This document shows positions 6,945-17,297 of a stretch of 64,000 nt of DNA, piece by piece. The notes below the pieces were generated by a model, which was not told the DNA's origin, did not search any database, and saw only the letters and a list, made by a program, of their open reading frames with translations. The DNA is taken from positions 558,001 through 622,000 of the forward strand of contig NZ_FOFI01000003.1 in assembly GCF_900110605.1 (NCBI RefSeq). The letters run 5' to 3'. Positions within the stretch are counted from its first letter, which is position 1. Each line of letters starts with the position of its first letter. Both the position numbers and the translations under genes were made by a program. This stretch comes from Epilithonimonas lactis. Its GTDB lineage: Bacteria; Bacteroidota; Bacteroidia; Flavobacteriales; Weeksellaceae.

Positions 6945-8330
6945 TTAATTCAAATTTTCAAAAGCCGGAATTCTACCTTCCACCGCCACTTTTGCGGCAG
7001 TTAGCGGACTTGCCAACAGTGTTCTTGCGCCTTGACCTTGTCGGCCTTCGAAGTTTCTGTTGGATGTTGATACACAATATTCACCTTCTGGGATTTTATC
7101 GTCATTCATTGCCAGACAAGCGGAGCATCCAGGCTGACGGATTTGGAAACCTGCATCATTGAAGACTTTATCCAAACCTTCATCATAAATTTGTTTCGCT
7201 ACTTTCTGTGAACCAGGAACCAGCCAGGCGACAATATTTTCAGCTTTTTGTTTTCCTTTGACATAAGTTGCAGCAGAACGGAAATCCTCAATCCTTGCGT
7301 TGGTACAACTTCCGATGAACACATAATTCACTTTGATATCTGACGTTGATTGGCCTGCATCAAGTCCCATATATTTCAAAGCTTTTTCCTCGGATTCGTT
7401 TTGAGCAATGGGAATTTTAGAATCGATGGAAATTCCCATTCCTGGATTGGTTCCGTAAGTTATCATTGGACGAATATCTTCTGCTGAGAATTCAAATTCT
7501 TTATCAAAAATAGCATCAGAATCGGATTTTAAGGTTTTCCAATATTCGACTTTTTCATTCCATTTTTCTCCTTTTGGCGCAAATGTTTTATCTTTTACAT
7601 AATTGAAAGTAGTTTCGTCCGGCGCAATCATTCCGCCTCGCGCTCCCATTTCGATGCTCATATTGCAAACGGTCATTCGGCCTTCCATCGACATTTCCTC
7701 GAAGACATTTCCCGCATATTCGCAGAAATATCCGGTTCCCGAATCCGTGCCGACTTTCGAAATAATGTAAAGAATCACGTCCTTCGGCTGAACATCTTTA
7801 TTCAGTTTTCCATTCACGGAAACCCGCATTGATTTTGGTTTGTTCATCAATAGACATTGACTCGCAAAAACCTGCGCGACTTGACTTGTCCCAATTCCAA
7901 AAGCAATTGCTCCAAAAGCGCCGTGCGTGGAAGTATGACTGTCGCCACAAACAATGCTCATTCCAGGTTGTGTGATTCCCAATTCCGGTGCGATGATGTG
8001 AACGATGCCTTGATATTGATGACCAAGTCCGTACAACTCGATGTTATTTTTTTTGCAATTCTCTGTCAGTTGCTGAACTTGCGTTCTCGATAATTCGTCT
8101 CTGATGGGTAATTCCTGTCCCAAAGTCGGAACGTTGTGGTCGGCAGTCGCCACAATCTGATTCGGACGAAAAACTTCCAAACCTCTTGCTTCCAATTCCG
8201 CAAAAGCCTGTGGACTCGTCACTTCGTGAATCAAATGCTTGTCGATATAAATCACCTGAGGTCCATCTGGAACGGTTTCTACAACGTGTGCATCCCAAAC
8301 TTTATCAAATAGTGTTTTTCTTTGGCTCAT
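6945..8330 (-). CDS. leuC: 3-isopropylmalate dehydratase large subunit
   Basis: A 461-residue aconitase-family subunit that carries the [4Fe-4S] cluster and catalyses the dehydration-rehydration step of leucine synthesis with LeuD. The three cluster cysteines are visible: Cys342 in [11 protein letters not shown] and Cys402 and Cys405 in [10 protein letters not shown]. Other family signs are the start [28 protein letters not shown] and [20 protein letters not shown]. The start codon lies 3 bases after the leuA stop, so the two are translated from one message. Cytoplasmic and oxygen-sensitive by family precedent. Confidence 0.97.
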   Translation of the reverse strand: MSQRKTLFDKVWDAHVVETVPDGPQVIYIDKHLIHEVTSPQAFAELEARGLEVFRPNQIVATADHNVPTLGQELPIRDELSRTQVQQLTENCKKNNIELYGLGHQYQGIVHIIAPELGITQPGMSIVCGDSHTSTHGAFGAIAFGIGTSQVAQVFASQCLLMNKPKSMRVSVNGKLNKDVQPKDVILYIISKVGTDSGTGYFCEYAGNVFEEMSMEGRMTVCNMSIEMGARGGMIAPDETTFNYVKDKTFAPKGEKWNEKVEYWKTLKSDSDAIFDKEFEFSAEDIRPMITYGTNPGMGISIDSKIPIAQNESEEKALKYMGLDAGQSTSDIKVNYVFIGSCTNARIEDFRSAATYVKGKQKAENIVAWLVPGSQKVAKQIYDEGLDKVFNDAGFQIRQPGCSACLAMNDDKIPEGEYCVSTSNRNFEGRQGQGARTLLASPLTAAKVAVEGRIPAFENLN

Positions 8331-8333
8331 TTT

Positions 8334-9497
8334 CTATCCAATTTTTTGATTAAATGATTTCATCATAAAGCTTAAATCATCATTATTAACTTCTTTTTTG
8401 GTATCAGCGATTTTCAAAAACTCTTGATACAAAAAGTCCAATTCCACTTTTGTCACATCAAAACCGATATTTTTGAATCGATAAGCCAAAGCAGAACGTC
8501 CGCTTCTTGCGGTCAAAACGATGGAAGATTCATTGATTCCGACTTCTCTCGGGTCGATGATTTCGTAGGTTTCTCTGTTTTTGATAACGCCATCCTGATG
8601 AATTCCCGAACTGTGCGCAAATGCGTTTGCACCAACAATTGCTTTGTTTGGCTGAACCGGCATTCCCATCATTTCTGAAACCAGATAACTCATTTCGTTC
8701 AGCATTTTGGAATTGATATCGGTGAAGAAATTAAGGTCAGAATGTTGTTTTATAATCATCACGACTTCTTCCAAAGCTGTATTTCCCGCACGTTCGCCAA
8801 GTCCGTTAATCGTACATTCGATTTGTCTGGCGCCGTTGATGATTCCTGAAATTGAATTTGCGGTTGCCATTCCAAGGTCGTTGTGACAGTGGCAAGACAA
8901 GATTGCTTTGTCAATATCTTTTACATTTTCTCTCAGATATTTTATTTTTCGTCCGTATTCTTCCGGCAGACAATATCCAGTTGTATCAGGAATATTAAGA
9001 ACCGTTGCGCCGGCTTTGATGACTTCTTCACAGACTTTAGCAAGGAAATCATTATCCGTTCTGCCTGCATCTTCCGCATAAAACTCGACATCATCAACAA
9101 AATTCTTTGCATATTTCACCGCTTCAATCGCGCGTTCCAAAACCTGCTCTCTAGTAGAATTGAATTTGAATCTTATGTGAGAATCAGATGTTCCGATTCC
9201 GGTGTGGATTCTTGGTCTTTTCGCATATTTTAGAGCTTCTGCAGCGACTTCAATATCTTTTTTGTTGGCTCTCGTCAATCCGCAAACTTTCGCATATTTT
9301 ACGATTTTGCAAATCTCCTGAACGGATTGGAAATCGCCTGGACTGGAAATGGGGAAGCCAGCTTCGATAATATCAACGCCAAGAAAATCGAGTTTCTCGG
9401 CGATGATTATTTTTTGTTCTGTATTGAGTTTACATCCGGGAACCTGCTCACCATCTCTCAACGTCGTATCAAAAATTTCAATTTTTTCCGGATTCAT
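8334..9497 (-). CDS. leuA: 2-isopropylmalate synthase, short form without regulatory domain
   Basis: A 387-residue HMGL-like TIM-barrel enzyme. LeuA condenses 2-oxoisovalerate with acetyl-CoA, the committed step of leucine synthesis. The catalytic start [12 protein letters not shown] (about 10-21), the metal-binding [12 protein letters not shown] (about 202-213) and [14 protein letters not shown] are intact. The protein stops soon after the linker helices. The C-terminal dimer domain that binds leucine in classical LeuA of about 510 residues is missing, so feedback inhibition of the usual kind is not expected. Context as first gene of a complete leu operon favours LeuA over homocitrate or citramalate synthase. 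A TACTTTTG promoter box lies 29 bases upstream. Confidence 0.9.
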   Translation of the reverse strand: MNPEKIEIFDTTLRDGEQVPGCKLNTEQKIIIAEKLDFLGVDIIEAGFPISSPGDFQSVQEICKIVKYAKVCGLTRANKKDIEVAAEALKYAKRPRIHTGIGTSDSHIRFKFNSTREQVLERAIEAVKYAKNFVDDVEFYAEDAGRTDNDFLAKVCEEVIKAGATVLNIPDTTGYCLPEEYGRKIKYLRENVKDIDKAILSCHCHNDLGMATANSISGIINGARQIECTINGLGERAGNTALEEVVMIIKQHSDLNFFTDINSKMLNEMSYLVSEMMGMPVQPNKAIVGANAFAHSSGIHQDGVIKNRETYEIIDPREVGINESSIVLTARSGRSALAYRFKNIGFDVTKVELDFLYQEFLKIADTKKEVNNDDLSFMMKSFNQKIG

Positions 9498-9526
9498 AAT
9501 AAAGTTTTTTACCTAATTTTGATATT

Positions 9527-9534
9527 CAAAAGTA
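9527..9534 (-). promoter_or_regulatory. TAnnTTTG promoter box for the leu operon
   Basis: Minus-strand TACTTTTG lies 29 bases before the leuA start. No leader peptide with leucine codons and no attenuator hairpin was seen in the short leader. Confidence 0.65.
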
Positions 9535-9646
9535 GAATTTGATTTATGATATCTGATTGAGACTTTCCAAAAAATACAATATTCAATTCCTTTAAAATAA
9601 TTGACAACAAATTAATTATCAATTATTTATATATTTTAAATTTACA

Positions 9647-11182
9647 ATGTCAGAATTACAGAAAGATTTTTTATTTGTTCTAATAAAGTCACTTTCGACG
9701 TCGGAAAAGCGTCAATTCAAGTTGTACGTGAACCGACTTGGAATTAACGTCGATGCAAAATTTCTTTTACTTTTTTCTGAATTGGACAAAATGAAAGAAT
9801 ATAATGAGGAGATTATTATTGATAAAAAAATATCATCGAAACAGCAACTTTCCAATCTGAAAGCACATCTGTATAAACAAATCCTGGTAAGTCTGAGGCT
9901 GAATCCAAGTCTTCAAAACAGCAGAATCCAATTGCGGGAACAGCTTGATTTTGCGACTATTCTTTATCAAAAAGGTCTTTACAAACAAGCTTTAAAAATC
10001 CTTGACAAAGCCAAACAATCCGCATTGGATTTAGATGAAAAAAGTATTGCTTCCGAAATCATCGAACTTGAAAAAGTGATTGAATCTCAATTCATTACAA
10101 GAAGTATCGATGGACGTGCGGACGAATTGATTTTGCAATCGACCGAAATCAATAAGCAAAACAGTTATGCTACTCAACTTTCCAATCTTTCTTTGAAATT
10201 GTACAGCGAAATGCTCACGCACGGTTACATCAAAAATGATGAAGACCGTGATAAAATCTTGGATTTATTCGATAAGAAAGTCAAAAAAATTGACCTTAAT
10301 AAACTTAATTTCACGGAGAAACTTTGGTATTTCAAAGCGCACGTTTGGAAAAATCAGCTTTTGCAGGATTACAAATACACTTTGAAATACGCCTATCAAT
10401 GGGTAGAATTGTTCCACGACAATCCAGAAATGATAAAAAATCATCCGGTTTGGTACATCAAAGGAAATACTTATCTGTTCAAAATTTTGTTTCTGTATGG
10501 CAACATTAAAAGGATTGAAGAAAGTTTTGATAAGTTCAGTCGAATTGTAAAATCGGACACTTTCATTCATAATGAGAATTCGCAGTCTTTAATTTTCCTT
10601 AATTACTACAATACCAAAATGAATCTTTATTTCATAAAAGGTGATTTTTTTGGTGGCACAAAGATGATTCCCGAACTGGAATTAAAAATGGAAAAACACC
10701 GCGACAAGATAGATGAACACCATTTTCTCATTCTTTTTTTGAAAATCGCATCGATGTATTTTGGCAGTAAACAATATCAAAACACTATTAAATACGGTTT
10801 GAAAATAATTAATTCAAAAGGAAATATTCAGGAGGATTTGCTTTTCCACACGCGGATTTTGATTTTGATGGCGAAGTTTGAAGCTGGTTTTGATGACGAT
10901 TACGATGACTTCGTGAAGAGCACAATCAAGTTTGTGAAGAAGATGAAAAATCCGGGCGATTTACATTTCAAAATCGTCGATTTCTTTAAGAAAATCAATG
11001 ACCAAAATTCCAATGCGCAGCTTTCAACTTTCAAGGAATTCGAAAAACATCTTCAGGAATCAGAAAAAAATCGATACGACAAAAGAACACTCGTCTATAT
11101 CGACATTCACGGCTGGGTAAAATCGAAAGTGAGAAATGTGGACGTCATCGAGATTATAAAAGAGAAAGTTAAGCTAAAATAA
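9647..11182 (+). CDS. Conserved helical-repeat protein of unknown function
   Basis: A 511-residue, almost entirely helical, Lys/Leu/Phe-rich cytoplasmic protein. It lacks a signal peptide or membrane helix. Segments such as [20 protein letters not shown] (about 111-130) and [20 protein letters not shown] (about 373-392) have the size pattern of TPR-like helical hairpins, so a scaffold or protein-binding role is plausible but not shown. No catalytic motif is visible. It is divergent from leuA and precedes thrS by 56 bases, but thrS has its own promoter box. It resembles uncharacterised proteins common in Flavobacteriia; I cannot name a family. Confidence 0.65.
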   Translation: MSELQKDFLFVLIKSLSTSEKRQFKLYVNRLGINVDAKFLLLFSELDKMKEYNEEIIIDKKISSKQQLSNLKAHLYKQILVSLRLNPSLQNSRIQLREQLDFATILYQKGLYKQALKILDKAKQSALDLDEKSIASEIIELEKVIESQFITRSIDGRADELILQSTEINKQNSYATQLSNLSLKLYSEMLTHGYIKNDEDRDKILDLFDKKVKKIDLNKLNFTEKLWYFKAHVWKNQLLQDYKYTLKYAYQWVELFHDNPEMIKNHPVWYIKGNTYLFKILFLYGNIKRIEESFDKFSRIVKSDTFIHNENSQSLIFLNYYNTKMNLYFIKGDFFGGTKMIPELELKMEKHRDKIDEHHFLILFLKIASMYFGSKQYQNTIKYGLKIINSKGNIQEDLLFHTRILILMAKFEAGFDDDYDDFVKSTIKFVKKMKNPGDLHFKIVDFFKKINDQNSNAQLSTFKEFEKHLQESEKNRYDKRTLVYIDIHGWVKSKVRNVDVIEIIKEKVKLK

Positions 11183-11208
11183 ATCCGGTTTTTTCTTTAA
11201 AAAATCAC

Positions 11209-11216
11209 TATTTTTG
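11209..11216 (+). promoter_or_regulatory. TAnnTTTG promoter box for thrS
   Basis: TATTTTTG followed by C, 22 bases before the thrS ATG. It suggests that thrS-infC are transcribed from here. Confidence 0.65.
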
Positions 11217-11238
11217 CATCCTAAAAATTTCAGTCATA

Positions 11239-13182
11239 ATGCTAAAAATTACTCTTCCTGATGGCAGCATCAGAGAATATGAAGGAGCAGTTACTCCACT
11301 ACAAGTTGCACAAAGTATCAGTGACGGTTTGGCAAGAAACACCATTTCTGCCGTCGTAAACGGAAAACAGACAGAAGTAGACACCACGATAACGGAGGAT
11401 TCTACAGTGCAACTACTGACGTGGAATGACGATATGGGTAAAAAAGCATTCTGGCATTCTTCTGCCCACTTGCTGGCTCAGGCTATTATGGAATTTTATC
11501 CGGAAGCTAAGCTGACAATCGGGCCTGCAATTGCTAATGGATTCTACTATGATGTAGATTTTGGCGGAGAACCTTTGTCTGAAAAAGACTTCGAAAAACT
11601 GGAAAAGAAAATCTTAGAAAATGCTAAGAAAAATTCGACTTTCAACCTACGTGAAGTTTCCAAAGCTGATGCATTAAAGGAATATGCAGACAATCCTTTC
11701 AAAACAGAATTGATTGAAAATCTGCCTGATGGCGAAATCACTTTCGTAACGCACGACGACTTCACAGACCTTTGTAGAGGTGGACACATCCCATCAACAG
11801 GAATTGTGAAAGCTGTAAAAATTCTTAATGCAGCCGGAGCTTATTGGAGAGGTGACGAGAAAAATCCACAGCTGACCAGAGTTTACGGAATCTCTTTCCC
11901 TAAACAAAAGGAGCTGACAGAATATCTTGAAAGACTGGAAGAAGCAAAGAGAAGAGACCACAGAAAACTCGGGAAAGAACTTGGGATTTTTGCATTCTCA
12001 GAAAAAGTTGGTGCCGGACTTCCACTTTGGTTGCCAAAAGGAGCCGCTTTAAGAAAAAAATTAGAAGAATTCCTTTCCAAAGCTCAGAAAAAACAAGGTT
12101 ATGAATTCGTAATTTCTCCGCACATCGGAGCTAAGGAATTATATATCACTTCAGGACACTGGGAAAAATATGGCGAGGACAGTTTCCAGCCCATCAAAAC
12201 ACCAAATGAAGGGGAAGAATTTTTATTAAAACCAATGAACTGTCCGCACCACTGCGAAATTTATAAGGCTCAACAATGGTCTTATAAAGATTTGCCGAAG
12301 CGTTATGCGGAATTCGGGACAGTTTACAGATATGAGCAGTCCGGAGAATTACACGGCTTGACGAGAGTTCGTGGATTTACTCAGGATGATGCGCACCTTT
12401 TCTGTACGCCAGACCAATTGTTACAGGAATTTGAAAAAGTGATTGACCTTGTACTTTATGTTTTCGGTTCACTTGGATTTGCTGATTTTACGGCTCAAAT
12501 TTCATTAAGAGACAAAGAAAACAGAGACAAATATATCGGTTCCGATGAGAATTGGGAGAAGGCAGAAAACGCCATCGTAACCGCTGCAAAAGCAAAAGGC
12601 TTGAAAACTGTAACCGAATATGGCGAAGCCGCTTTCTACGGTCCGAAGCTTGACTTTATGGTAAAAGATGCGTTGGGAAGAAGCTGGCAATTGGGAACAA
12701 TCCAGGTAGATTACAATTTACCGGAAAGATTTGACCTTTGGTACAACGGAAGCGACAACGAGAAGCACAGACCTGTGATGATTCACAGAGCGCCGTTTGG
12801 TTCTATGGAACGTTTCATTGCGATATTGATTGAAAATACAGCGGGAGATTTCCCACTTTGGTTGAGTCCGGAGCAGTTTACTATTTTGCCAATCAGCGAA
12901 AAATATTCAGATTATGCAAAAAAAGTTTCAGAATCATTGGAAATTCACGATATTTGCGGATTGATAGACGACAGAAACGAAAAAACGGGTAAGAAAATCC
13001 GTGATGCCGAATTGAAAAAGTTACCATTTATGCTTATTGTAGGTGAGAACGAAGAAAACAACGGCACAATTTCTGTAAGAAGAAGAGGCGAAGGCGATTT
13101 GGGAGAAATGAAAGTAGAAGACTTCATCTCTTATTTCAAAGAGCAGTCAAAACCGGCATTTGAATTGGGAGCAAACCAATAA
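11239..13182 (+). CDS. thrS: Threonyl-tRNA synthetase
   Basis: A full-length 647-residue class II synthetase that charges tRNA-Thr. The order is a TGS domain (about 1-60), an editing domain with the HxxxH motif HSSAH (His73, His77) and a [12 protein letters not shown] segment, the catalytic core, and an anticodon-binding domain from about residue 545. The zinc ligands of the core are Cys335 (MNCPHHCE), His386 (DDAHLFC) and His516 (MIHRAPFGS), matching the E. coli pattern. infC follows, as in many bacteria. No T-box is expected in this phylum, and none was seen. Confidence 0.98.
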   Translation: MLKITLPDGSIREYEGAVTPLQVAQSISDGLARNTISAVVNGKQTEVDTTITEDSTVQLLTWNDDMGKKAFWHSSAHLLAQAIMEFYPEAKLTIGPAIANGFYYDVDFGGEPLSEKDFEKLEKKILENAKKNSTFNLREVSKADALKEYADNPFKTELIENLPDGEITFVTHDDFTDLCRGGHIPSTGIVKAVKILNAAGAYWRGDEKNPQLTRVYGISFPKQKELTEYLERLEEAKRRDHRKLGKELGIFAFSEKVGAGLPLWLPKGAALRKKLEEFLSKAQKKQGYEFVISPHIGAKELYITSGHWEKYGEDSFQPIKTPNEGEEFLLKPMNCPHHCEIYKAQQWSYKDLPKRYAEFGTVYRYEQSGELHGLTRVRGFTQDDAHLFCTPDQLLQEFEKVIDLVLYVFGSLGFADFTAQISLRDKENRDKYIGSDENWEKAENAIVTAAKAKGLKTVTEYGEAAFYGPKLDFMVKDALGRSWQLGTIQVDYNLPERFDLWYNGSDNEKHRPVMIHRAPFGSMERFIAILIENTAGDFPLWLSPEQFTILPISEKYSDYAKKVSESLEIHDICGLIDDRNEKTGKKIRDAELKKLPFMLIVGENEENNGTISVRRRGEGDLGEMKVEDFISYFKEQSKPAFELGANQ

Positions 13183-13218
13183 GCTGACAACAAATTATTA
13201 ATTTTAAAATTTAAAACC

Positions 13219-13782
13219 ATAGCACTAAAAAGAAACAACAGCAGAGGCCCGATGAGACGTCCAGTCCAAGAAGACCTCCATCAAATCAACGGAAAAATTC
13301 GTGCAAACGAAGTACGTCTTGTTGGTGACAACGTAGAACCAGGCGTTTATCCGTTATCAAAAGCTTTAGAAATTGCAAGAGAGCAAGAGCTTGACCTTGT
13401 CGTAATTTCTGACAAAGCTGAGCCTTACATTTCTCGTATCCTTGATTATAAAAAATTCTTGTACGAGCAAAAGAAAAAAACCAAAGAGCTAAAAGCGAAG
13501 CAGATAAAAGTAGTTGTAAAAGAAATCAGATTTGGTCCTCAGACCGATGACCACGATTATGACTTCAAGAAAAAGCACGCTGAGAAATTCTTGGAAGAAG
13601 GTTCGAAACTGAAAACCTATGTTTTCTTCAAAGGCCGTTCTATCATCTTCAAAGACCAAGGAGAAATCCTTCTTTTGAAACTTGCCCAGGATTTGGAGCA
13701 CGTTGGAAAAGTAGACCAACTTCCTAAACTTGAAGGAAAAAGAATGATCATGATGATGAGTCCTAAGAAGCCTGCTAAATAA
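13219..13782 (+). CDS. infC: Translation initiation factor IF-3, probable ATA start
   Basis: IF-3 binds the 30S subunit and discriminates against non-canonical start codons. The N-terminal domain ([21 protein letters not shown]...), the linker [20 protein letters not shown] and the C-terminal domain up to [11 protein letters not shown] are all present. An ATG lies at 13252, but the frame stays open upstream and encodes [10 protein letters not shown] before it. This resembles the N-terminus of other flavobacterial IF-3 proteins as I remember them (MAIRSNRGY...). The ATA at 13219 is therefore the likely start (187 aa); an ATT at 13201 is another option. Rare infC start codons permit autoregulation by IF-3 in E. 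coli, and the same is inferred here. The ATG form would be 176 aa. Confidence 0.9.
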   Translation: MALKRNNSRGPMRRPVQEDLHQINGKIRANEVRLVGDNVEPGVYPLSKALEIAREQELDLVVISDKAEPYISRILDYKKFLYEQKKKTKELKAKQIKVVVKEIRFGPQTDDHDYDFKKKHAEKFLEEGSKLKTYVFFKGRSIIFKDQGEILLLKLAQDLEHVGKVDQLPKLEGKRMIMMMSPKKPAK

Positions 13783-13807
13783 TATTGATACCATTCGATT
13801 GATATAT

Positions 13808-13836
13808 AAAAACCTCAAATTAATTTGAGGTTTTTT
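13808..13836 (+). terminator. Terminator after infC
   Basis: AAACCTCAAATT pairs with AATTTGAGGTTT and runs into a T tract. It ends thrS-infC and explains why rpmI has its own promoter. Confidence 0.85.
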
Positions 13837-13896
13837 GCATTTTGAATTAATAAAATCAAACACAGATTTTACCGTCACAGTTTCAGAATTTTTTTG

Positions 13897-13904
13897 TAAT
13901 TTTG
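13897..13904 (+). promoter_or_regulatory. TAnnTTTG promoter box for rpmI-rplT
   Basis: TAATTTTG followed by C, 73 bases before the rpmI ATG. It leaves a leader long enough for regulation. Confidence 0.6.
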
Positions 13905-13977
13905 CAAACTATTATTCGTGGAGATGTTCATTAATAATAAAAATAGATATTGATAACAAAACATAAAAAGCAAAACA

Positions 13978-14175
13978 ATGCCAAAATTAAAAACGAAATC
14001 AGGTGCTAAAAAGCGTTTTGCTCTTACCGGAACCGGAAAGATCAAAAGAAAAGGTGCTTTCAAAAGCCACATCTTGACAAAGAAAGAAACTAAGCAAAAG
14101 AGAAATCTAACGCAAACTTCTTACGTTGCAGAAGTGGACAAGAAAAGTGTTCTACGTCAATTAGCGTTAAAGTAG
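13978..14175 (+). CDS. rpmI: 50S ribosomal protein L35
   Basis: A 65-residue basic protein starting [25 protein letters not shown], the L35 signature. It is a component of the large ribosomal subunit. It sits between infC and rplT in the conserved infC-rpmI-rplT order, but is separated from infC by a terminator and a new promoter box. A leader region of 118 bases separates it from rplT. Confidence 0.97.
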   Translation: MPKLKTKSGAKKRFALTGTGKIKRKGAFKSHILTKKETKQKRNLTQTSYVAEVDKKSVLRQLALK

Positions 14176-14293
14176 TTTTTATAAATCATTTCGGTTTATA
14201 AGAATTAAAACAATTCAAAAATTAACCCTGAAACGGTGCCCCTAAGAGTTCTATTCAATTAGTTCCGCCCTTTTCAAAAAAACAATTTAAATT
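14176..14293 (+). promoter_or_regulatory. rplT leader, possible autoregulatory site
   Basis: The 118-base gap between rpmI and rplT is long for this operon. It contains a small hairpin (TTATAAA/TTTATAA at about 14179-14201) and a locally GC-rich block at about 14226-14270 (CCCTGAAACGGTGCCCC, then GTTCCGCCC) in otherwise AT-rich sequence. L20 represses its own operon through a leader RNA in several bacteria; a similar role here is inference. Confidence 0.3.
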
Positions 14294-14638
14294 ATGCCAA
14301 GATCAGTAAATTCTGTAGCGTCTAGAGCGCGTAGAAAAAAAGTTTTAAAAAAGGCTAAAGGTTTTTTCGGTAGAAGAAAGAACGTTTGGACTGTAGCAAA
14401 AAATGCGGTAGAGAAAGCAATGTCTTACGCTTACCGTGGTAGAAAAGAGAAAAAAAGAAGTTTCAGAAGCCTTTGGGTAATGCGTATCAACGCAGGAGCT
14501 AGAGAGCACGGATTGACTTACTCTCAGTTCATGGGAGCTCTTAAGAAAAACAACATCGAGCTAAACAGAAAAGTGCTTGCAGACCTTGCAATGAACTATC
14601 CAGAAGCTTTCAAAGCTGTTGTAGATCAAGTAAAATAA
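14294..14638 (+). CDS. rplT: 50S ribosomal protein L20
   Basis: A 114-residue protein with the L20 signature: [32 protein letters not shown], then [33 protein letters not shown], and a C-terminal domain ending in FKAVVDQVK. It binds 23S rRNA early in large-subunit assembly. The gene is last in the infC-rpmI-rplT block and is followed by a terminator. Confidence 0.98.
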   Translation: MPRSVNSVASRARRKKVLKKAKGFFGRRKNVWTVAKNAVEKAMSYAYRGRKEKKRSFRSLWVMRINAGAREHGLTYSQFMGALKKNNIELNRKVLADLAMNYPEAFKAVVDQVK

Positions 14639-14662
14639 TTACAAATCTTTGTTATCAATATA

Positions 14663-14690
14663 AAATCCTGAGAATTATCTCAGGATTTTT
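14663..14690 (+). terminator. Terminator after rplT
   Basis: AAATCCTGAGA pairs with TCTCAGGATTT, followed by a T run. The next promoter box (14692) begins directly after it. Confidence 0.85.
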
Positions 14691-14691
14691 C

Positions 14692-14699
14692 TATTTTTG
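14692..14699 (+). promoter_or_regulatory. TAnnTTTG promoter box for the M28 peptidase
   Basis: TATTTTTG followed by C, 18 bases before the ATG at 14718. The position also argues against the TTG at 14697 as a start, because it would lie inside the promoter. Confidence 0.65.
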
Positions 14700-14717
14700 C
14701 TGAAAATTATCTTAATA

Positions 14718-15902
14718 ATGTTCAGAAAATATATTAGTTCATTAGTTTTATTAGCAACTATACATTTCGCAGAAGCGCAAACTTTCATTCAAGCTTATCA
14801 GAATAGAGCAAATCAGGTTTCTCAAAGCAACGTAAACACCTATCTGCAGGAGTTTGAAGCATTAGGCGTGAAGAGAACTGGAACGACACAGAACACCAAT
14901 GCTTTCAATTGGATCAAAAACAAATACACTTCTTTCGGTTACAACACTGCGCATTTCCAAGAGCATTCTTGGACAGCCAACGGATTGTCGTCCAAAAACT
15001 TTATTGTAACCAAAACTGGAACGCTGTATCCAAATAAGTTTGTGATCGTTTGCGGACATTTCGATTCCATCAATGGACCTGGAACAAATGACAACGGAAG
15101 CGGAACATCCATCATTTTGGAAATCGCTAGGATTTTGAAAGATATTCCCACAGAATATTCTATCAAGTTCATTCATTTTTCTGGTGAGGAGCAAGGACTT
15201 TTGGGAAGCTCCAGATATGTTTCCGAGATTGTGAACGGAACCAGTCCGAAAATGGATATCAAAGTAGTGGTGAACCTAGATCAAGTTGGTGGATTGGCAA
15301 CAAAAGCGAACACAAAACTTTATCACGACAAGGACCAAAGTGCGCCAAACAGCAACAATGCTGCAGCTGCAATAGCCGTTCAGGAGTTGGCAAACTGCAC
15401 CACATTATATTCCCCGCTAGGTGTAGATTTTGATCCGGCAGAAAGCACAGACTACGTTCCTTTTCAACAAAATGGCGAGATCATCACAGGTTATTGGGAA
15501 TTCGAAGGCGGTTACAGCAACCCTTATGTCCACACAGCAAATGACCTTTATGTCAATATGGATCCTGTTTATGTTTTCAATGTTGGCAAAGCTGCGGTTG
15601 GTGCAATCCAGCATTTCGCTGTAGCTTCTACCTCCATTTTGGCTGTGGAAGATATTTCGCTTTCCAAAATATTGGAGTCTGTGGAATTCTATCCAAATCC
15701 TGCTAAGAATACTTTGAATCTGAAAATGGATAATCCTTCAAAAGCTTTTACATTTGAACTGACCGATATGAGCGGAAGTCAGATTTTAATTAATAAAAAG
15801 AATGCGCATCAAATTGATATTTCGCATTTGAAAGCTGGCGTTTATCTTGGAACAATCACCATTGACAGTGAAAAAGTGACCAAGAAGATTATTATAGAAT
15901 AA
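14718..15902 (+). CDS. Secreted M28 family peptidase with T9SS type A sorting domain
   Basis: A 394-residue zinc exopeptidase of family M28, which releases N-terminal amino acids. A signal peptide (about 1-21, ending AEAQ) precedes the peptidase domain. His114 (GHFDSI), the NDNGSGTS loop with the bridging Asp, and FSGEEQGLLGSSRY with the catalytic and zinc Glu are present. The last 75 residues start FYPNPAKNTLNLK and end GVYLGTITIDSEKVTKKIIIE. This is a type A T9SS sorting domain, so the enzyme should be exported and released or attached at the cell surface. The ATG at 14718 is preferred to a TTG seven codons earlier. Confidence 0.9.
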   Translation: MFRKYISSLVLLATIHFAEAQTFIQAYQNRANQVSQSNVNTYLQEFEALGVKRTGTTQNTNAFNWIKNKYTSFGYNTAHFQEHSWTANGLSSKNFIVTKTGTLYPNKFVIVCGHFDSINGPGTNDNGSGTSIILEIARILKDIPTEYSIKFIHFSGEEQGLLGSSRYVSEIVNGTSPKMDIKVVVNLDQVGGLATKANTKLYHDKDQSAPNSNNAAAAIAVQELANCTTLYSPLGVDFDPAESTDYVPFQQNGEIITGYWEFEGGYSNPYVHTANDLYVNMDPVYVFNVGKAAVGAIQHFAVASTSILAVEDISLSKILESVEFYPNPAKNTLNLKMDNPSKAFTFELTDMSGSQILINKKNAHQIDISHLKAGVYLGTITIDSEKVTKKIIIE

Positions 15903-15948
15903 TTAAAAAATTCCCATAACAAAAATCATAAGGCTTATTTTTTATGCT

Positions 15949-15956
15949 TAGATTTG
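15949..15956 (+). promoter_or_regulatory. TAnnTTTG promoter box for the PDZ-containing M28 peptidase
   Basis: TAGATTTG lies 22 bases before the ATG at 15979. Confidence 0.5.
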
Positions 15957-15978
15957 TTCTTAATAAAAATTAGAACAA

Positions 15979-17241
15979 ATGTTTTTATCAAAAACTTATT
16001 TCAAAAAACTAACTACACTTTCCCTGCTCGGAATTTCTGTTTTATATTTTGCTCAAGAAAAAGCACAAGTTGAACAAGCCAATGAAAGTAATCTAAGAAA
16101 ACATATTACTTACCTAGCTTCTGACGAATTGCAAGGAAGACTAACTGGTTCTGAAGGCGAAACAAAAGCCGCAAACTATTTTTCCGCCGAGTTCAAAAAG
16201 TTAGGATTGAAACCTTACGAAGGAAAAGAATTCATTCAAAATTTTGAATACAGTGTGAAATTAAATCCACACGACGACCAAACTTCAACACCCATAAAAG
16301 GTAAAAATGTGATTGCAGTTCTGGACAACAAGGCTGATAGAACCATTGTCATCGGTGCACATTACGACCATCTCGGCCTTAATGAACATCACAATTCTAC
16401 CTTAGCAAATTCTGCCGGACAAATCCACAACGGTGCGGATGATAACGCTTCTGGAACAGCCGCTGTTTTGGAATTAGCAAGAATGTTTTCTCAAAATAAA
16501 ACGAAGGAAAATGCAAATTACGTTTTCGCATTATTCTCAGGTGAAGAAGATGGATTGATGGGTTCTAAGAAATTAGCAGAAACCATCAAAACCACATATC
16601 CAAATACCATTTTTATGATCAATATGGATATGGTTGGAAGACTTAATGATAAAAAAGATTTAACCGTTGGTGGCGTTGGAACCTCTCCTATCCTACCCGA
16701 ATTGGTGAAAAAACACAAGCCAGAAGGTTTCAATCTAGCTTTAGATGAATCCGGCGTTGGTCCAAGTGACCATACTTCTTTTTATTTGAAGGACATTCCG
16801 GTTCTTTTCCTTTTCACAGGAACACACAACGACTATCATAAACCGACAGATGATTCAGATAAAATCAATTATTCAGGCGGAACGGTAATCGCAAATTATG
16901 TTTTTGATTTGGCGAATGCTTTGGGAAATGAAAAAGAAATTCCGTTTGTGAAAACCAAAGTTGTAGCCAGCAAATCGGTTCCGAAATATAAAGTAAGTTT
17001 GGGAATTATGCCAAATTACGCCGACAGCAAAGACGGAATGGGCATCGATGGCGTCATCGACAACAGACCAGCTGCCAATGCGGGAATCCTGCAAGGTGAT
17101 GTCCTGACAAAAATTGGAAAATGTGAGGTGAAAGAAGTCTATTCTTATATGGATTGTCTCTCAAAAGTGAATGCCGGCGAGGAACATCCCGTGACAGTCA
17201 AAAGAAATGGCGAAGAAAAAATCTTCAATGTGAAATTCTAA
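15979..17241 (+). CDS. M28 family peptidase with C-terminal PDZ domain
   Basis: A 420-residue extracytoplasmic aminopeptidase-like protein. The signal peptide (about 1-26) ends near LYFAQ. A short conserved segment YLASDELQGRLTGSEGETKAA is typical of M28 peptidases with a PA insert. The zinc site is complete: HYDHLG (His, Asp), NGADDNASGT (bridging Asp), FSGEEDGLMGSK (Glu pair), MDMVGRL (Asp) and THNDYHKPTDD (His). Residues from about 335 form a PDZ domain (GIDGVIDNRPAANAGILQGDVLTKIG), which could bind C-termini of substrates. No T9SS sorting domain is present, so it is likely periplasmic. It is not a close copy of the preceding M28 gene. Confidence 0.88.
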   Translation: MFLSKTYFKKLTTLSLLGISVLYFAQEKAQVEQANESNLRKHITYLASDELQGRLTGSEGETKAANYFSAEFKKLGLKPYEGKEFIQNFEYSVKLNPHDDQTSTPIKGKNVIAVLDNKADRTIVIGAHYDHLGLNEHHNSTLANSAGQIHNGADDNASGTAAVLELARMFSQNKTKENANYVFALFSGEEDGLMGSKKLAETIKTTYPNTIFMINMDMVGRLNDKKDLTVGGVGTSPILPELVKKHKPEGFNLALDESGVGPSDHTSFYLKDIPVLFLFTGTHNDYHKPTDDSDKINYSGGTVIANYVFDLANALGNEKEIPFVKTKVVASKSVPKYKVSLGIMPNYADSKDGMGIDGVIDNRPAANAGILQGDVLTKIGKCEVKEVYSYMDCLSKVNAGEEHPVTVKRNGEEKIFNVKF

Positions 17242-17243
17242 AT

Positions 17244-17280
17244 AAAAAAACCGATTGCAAATTACAATCGGTTTTTTTTA
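17244..17280. terminator. Bidirectional terminator between convergent peptidase genes
   Basis: AAAACCGATTG pairs with CAATCGGTTTT across a 7-base loop, with A and T runs on either side, so it can serve both the M28-PDZ gene and the convergent M36-type gene. Confidence 0.85.
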
Positions 17281-17297
17281 TTTTGATATTTAAACTT

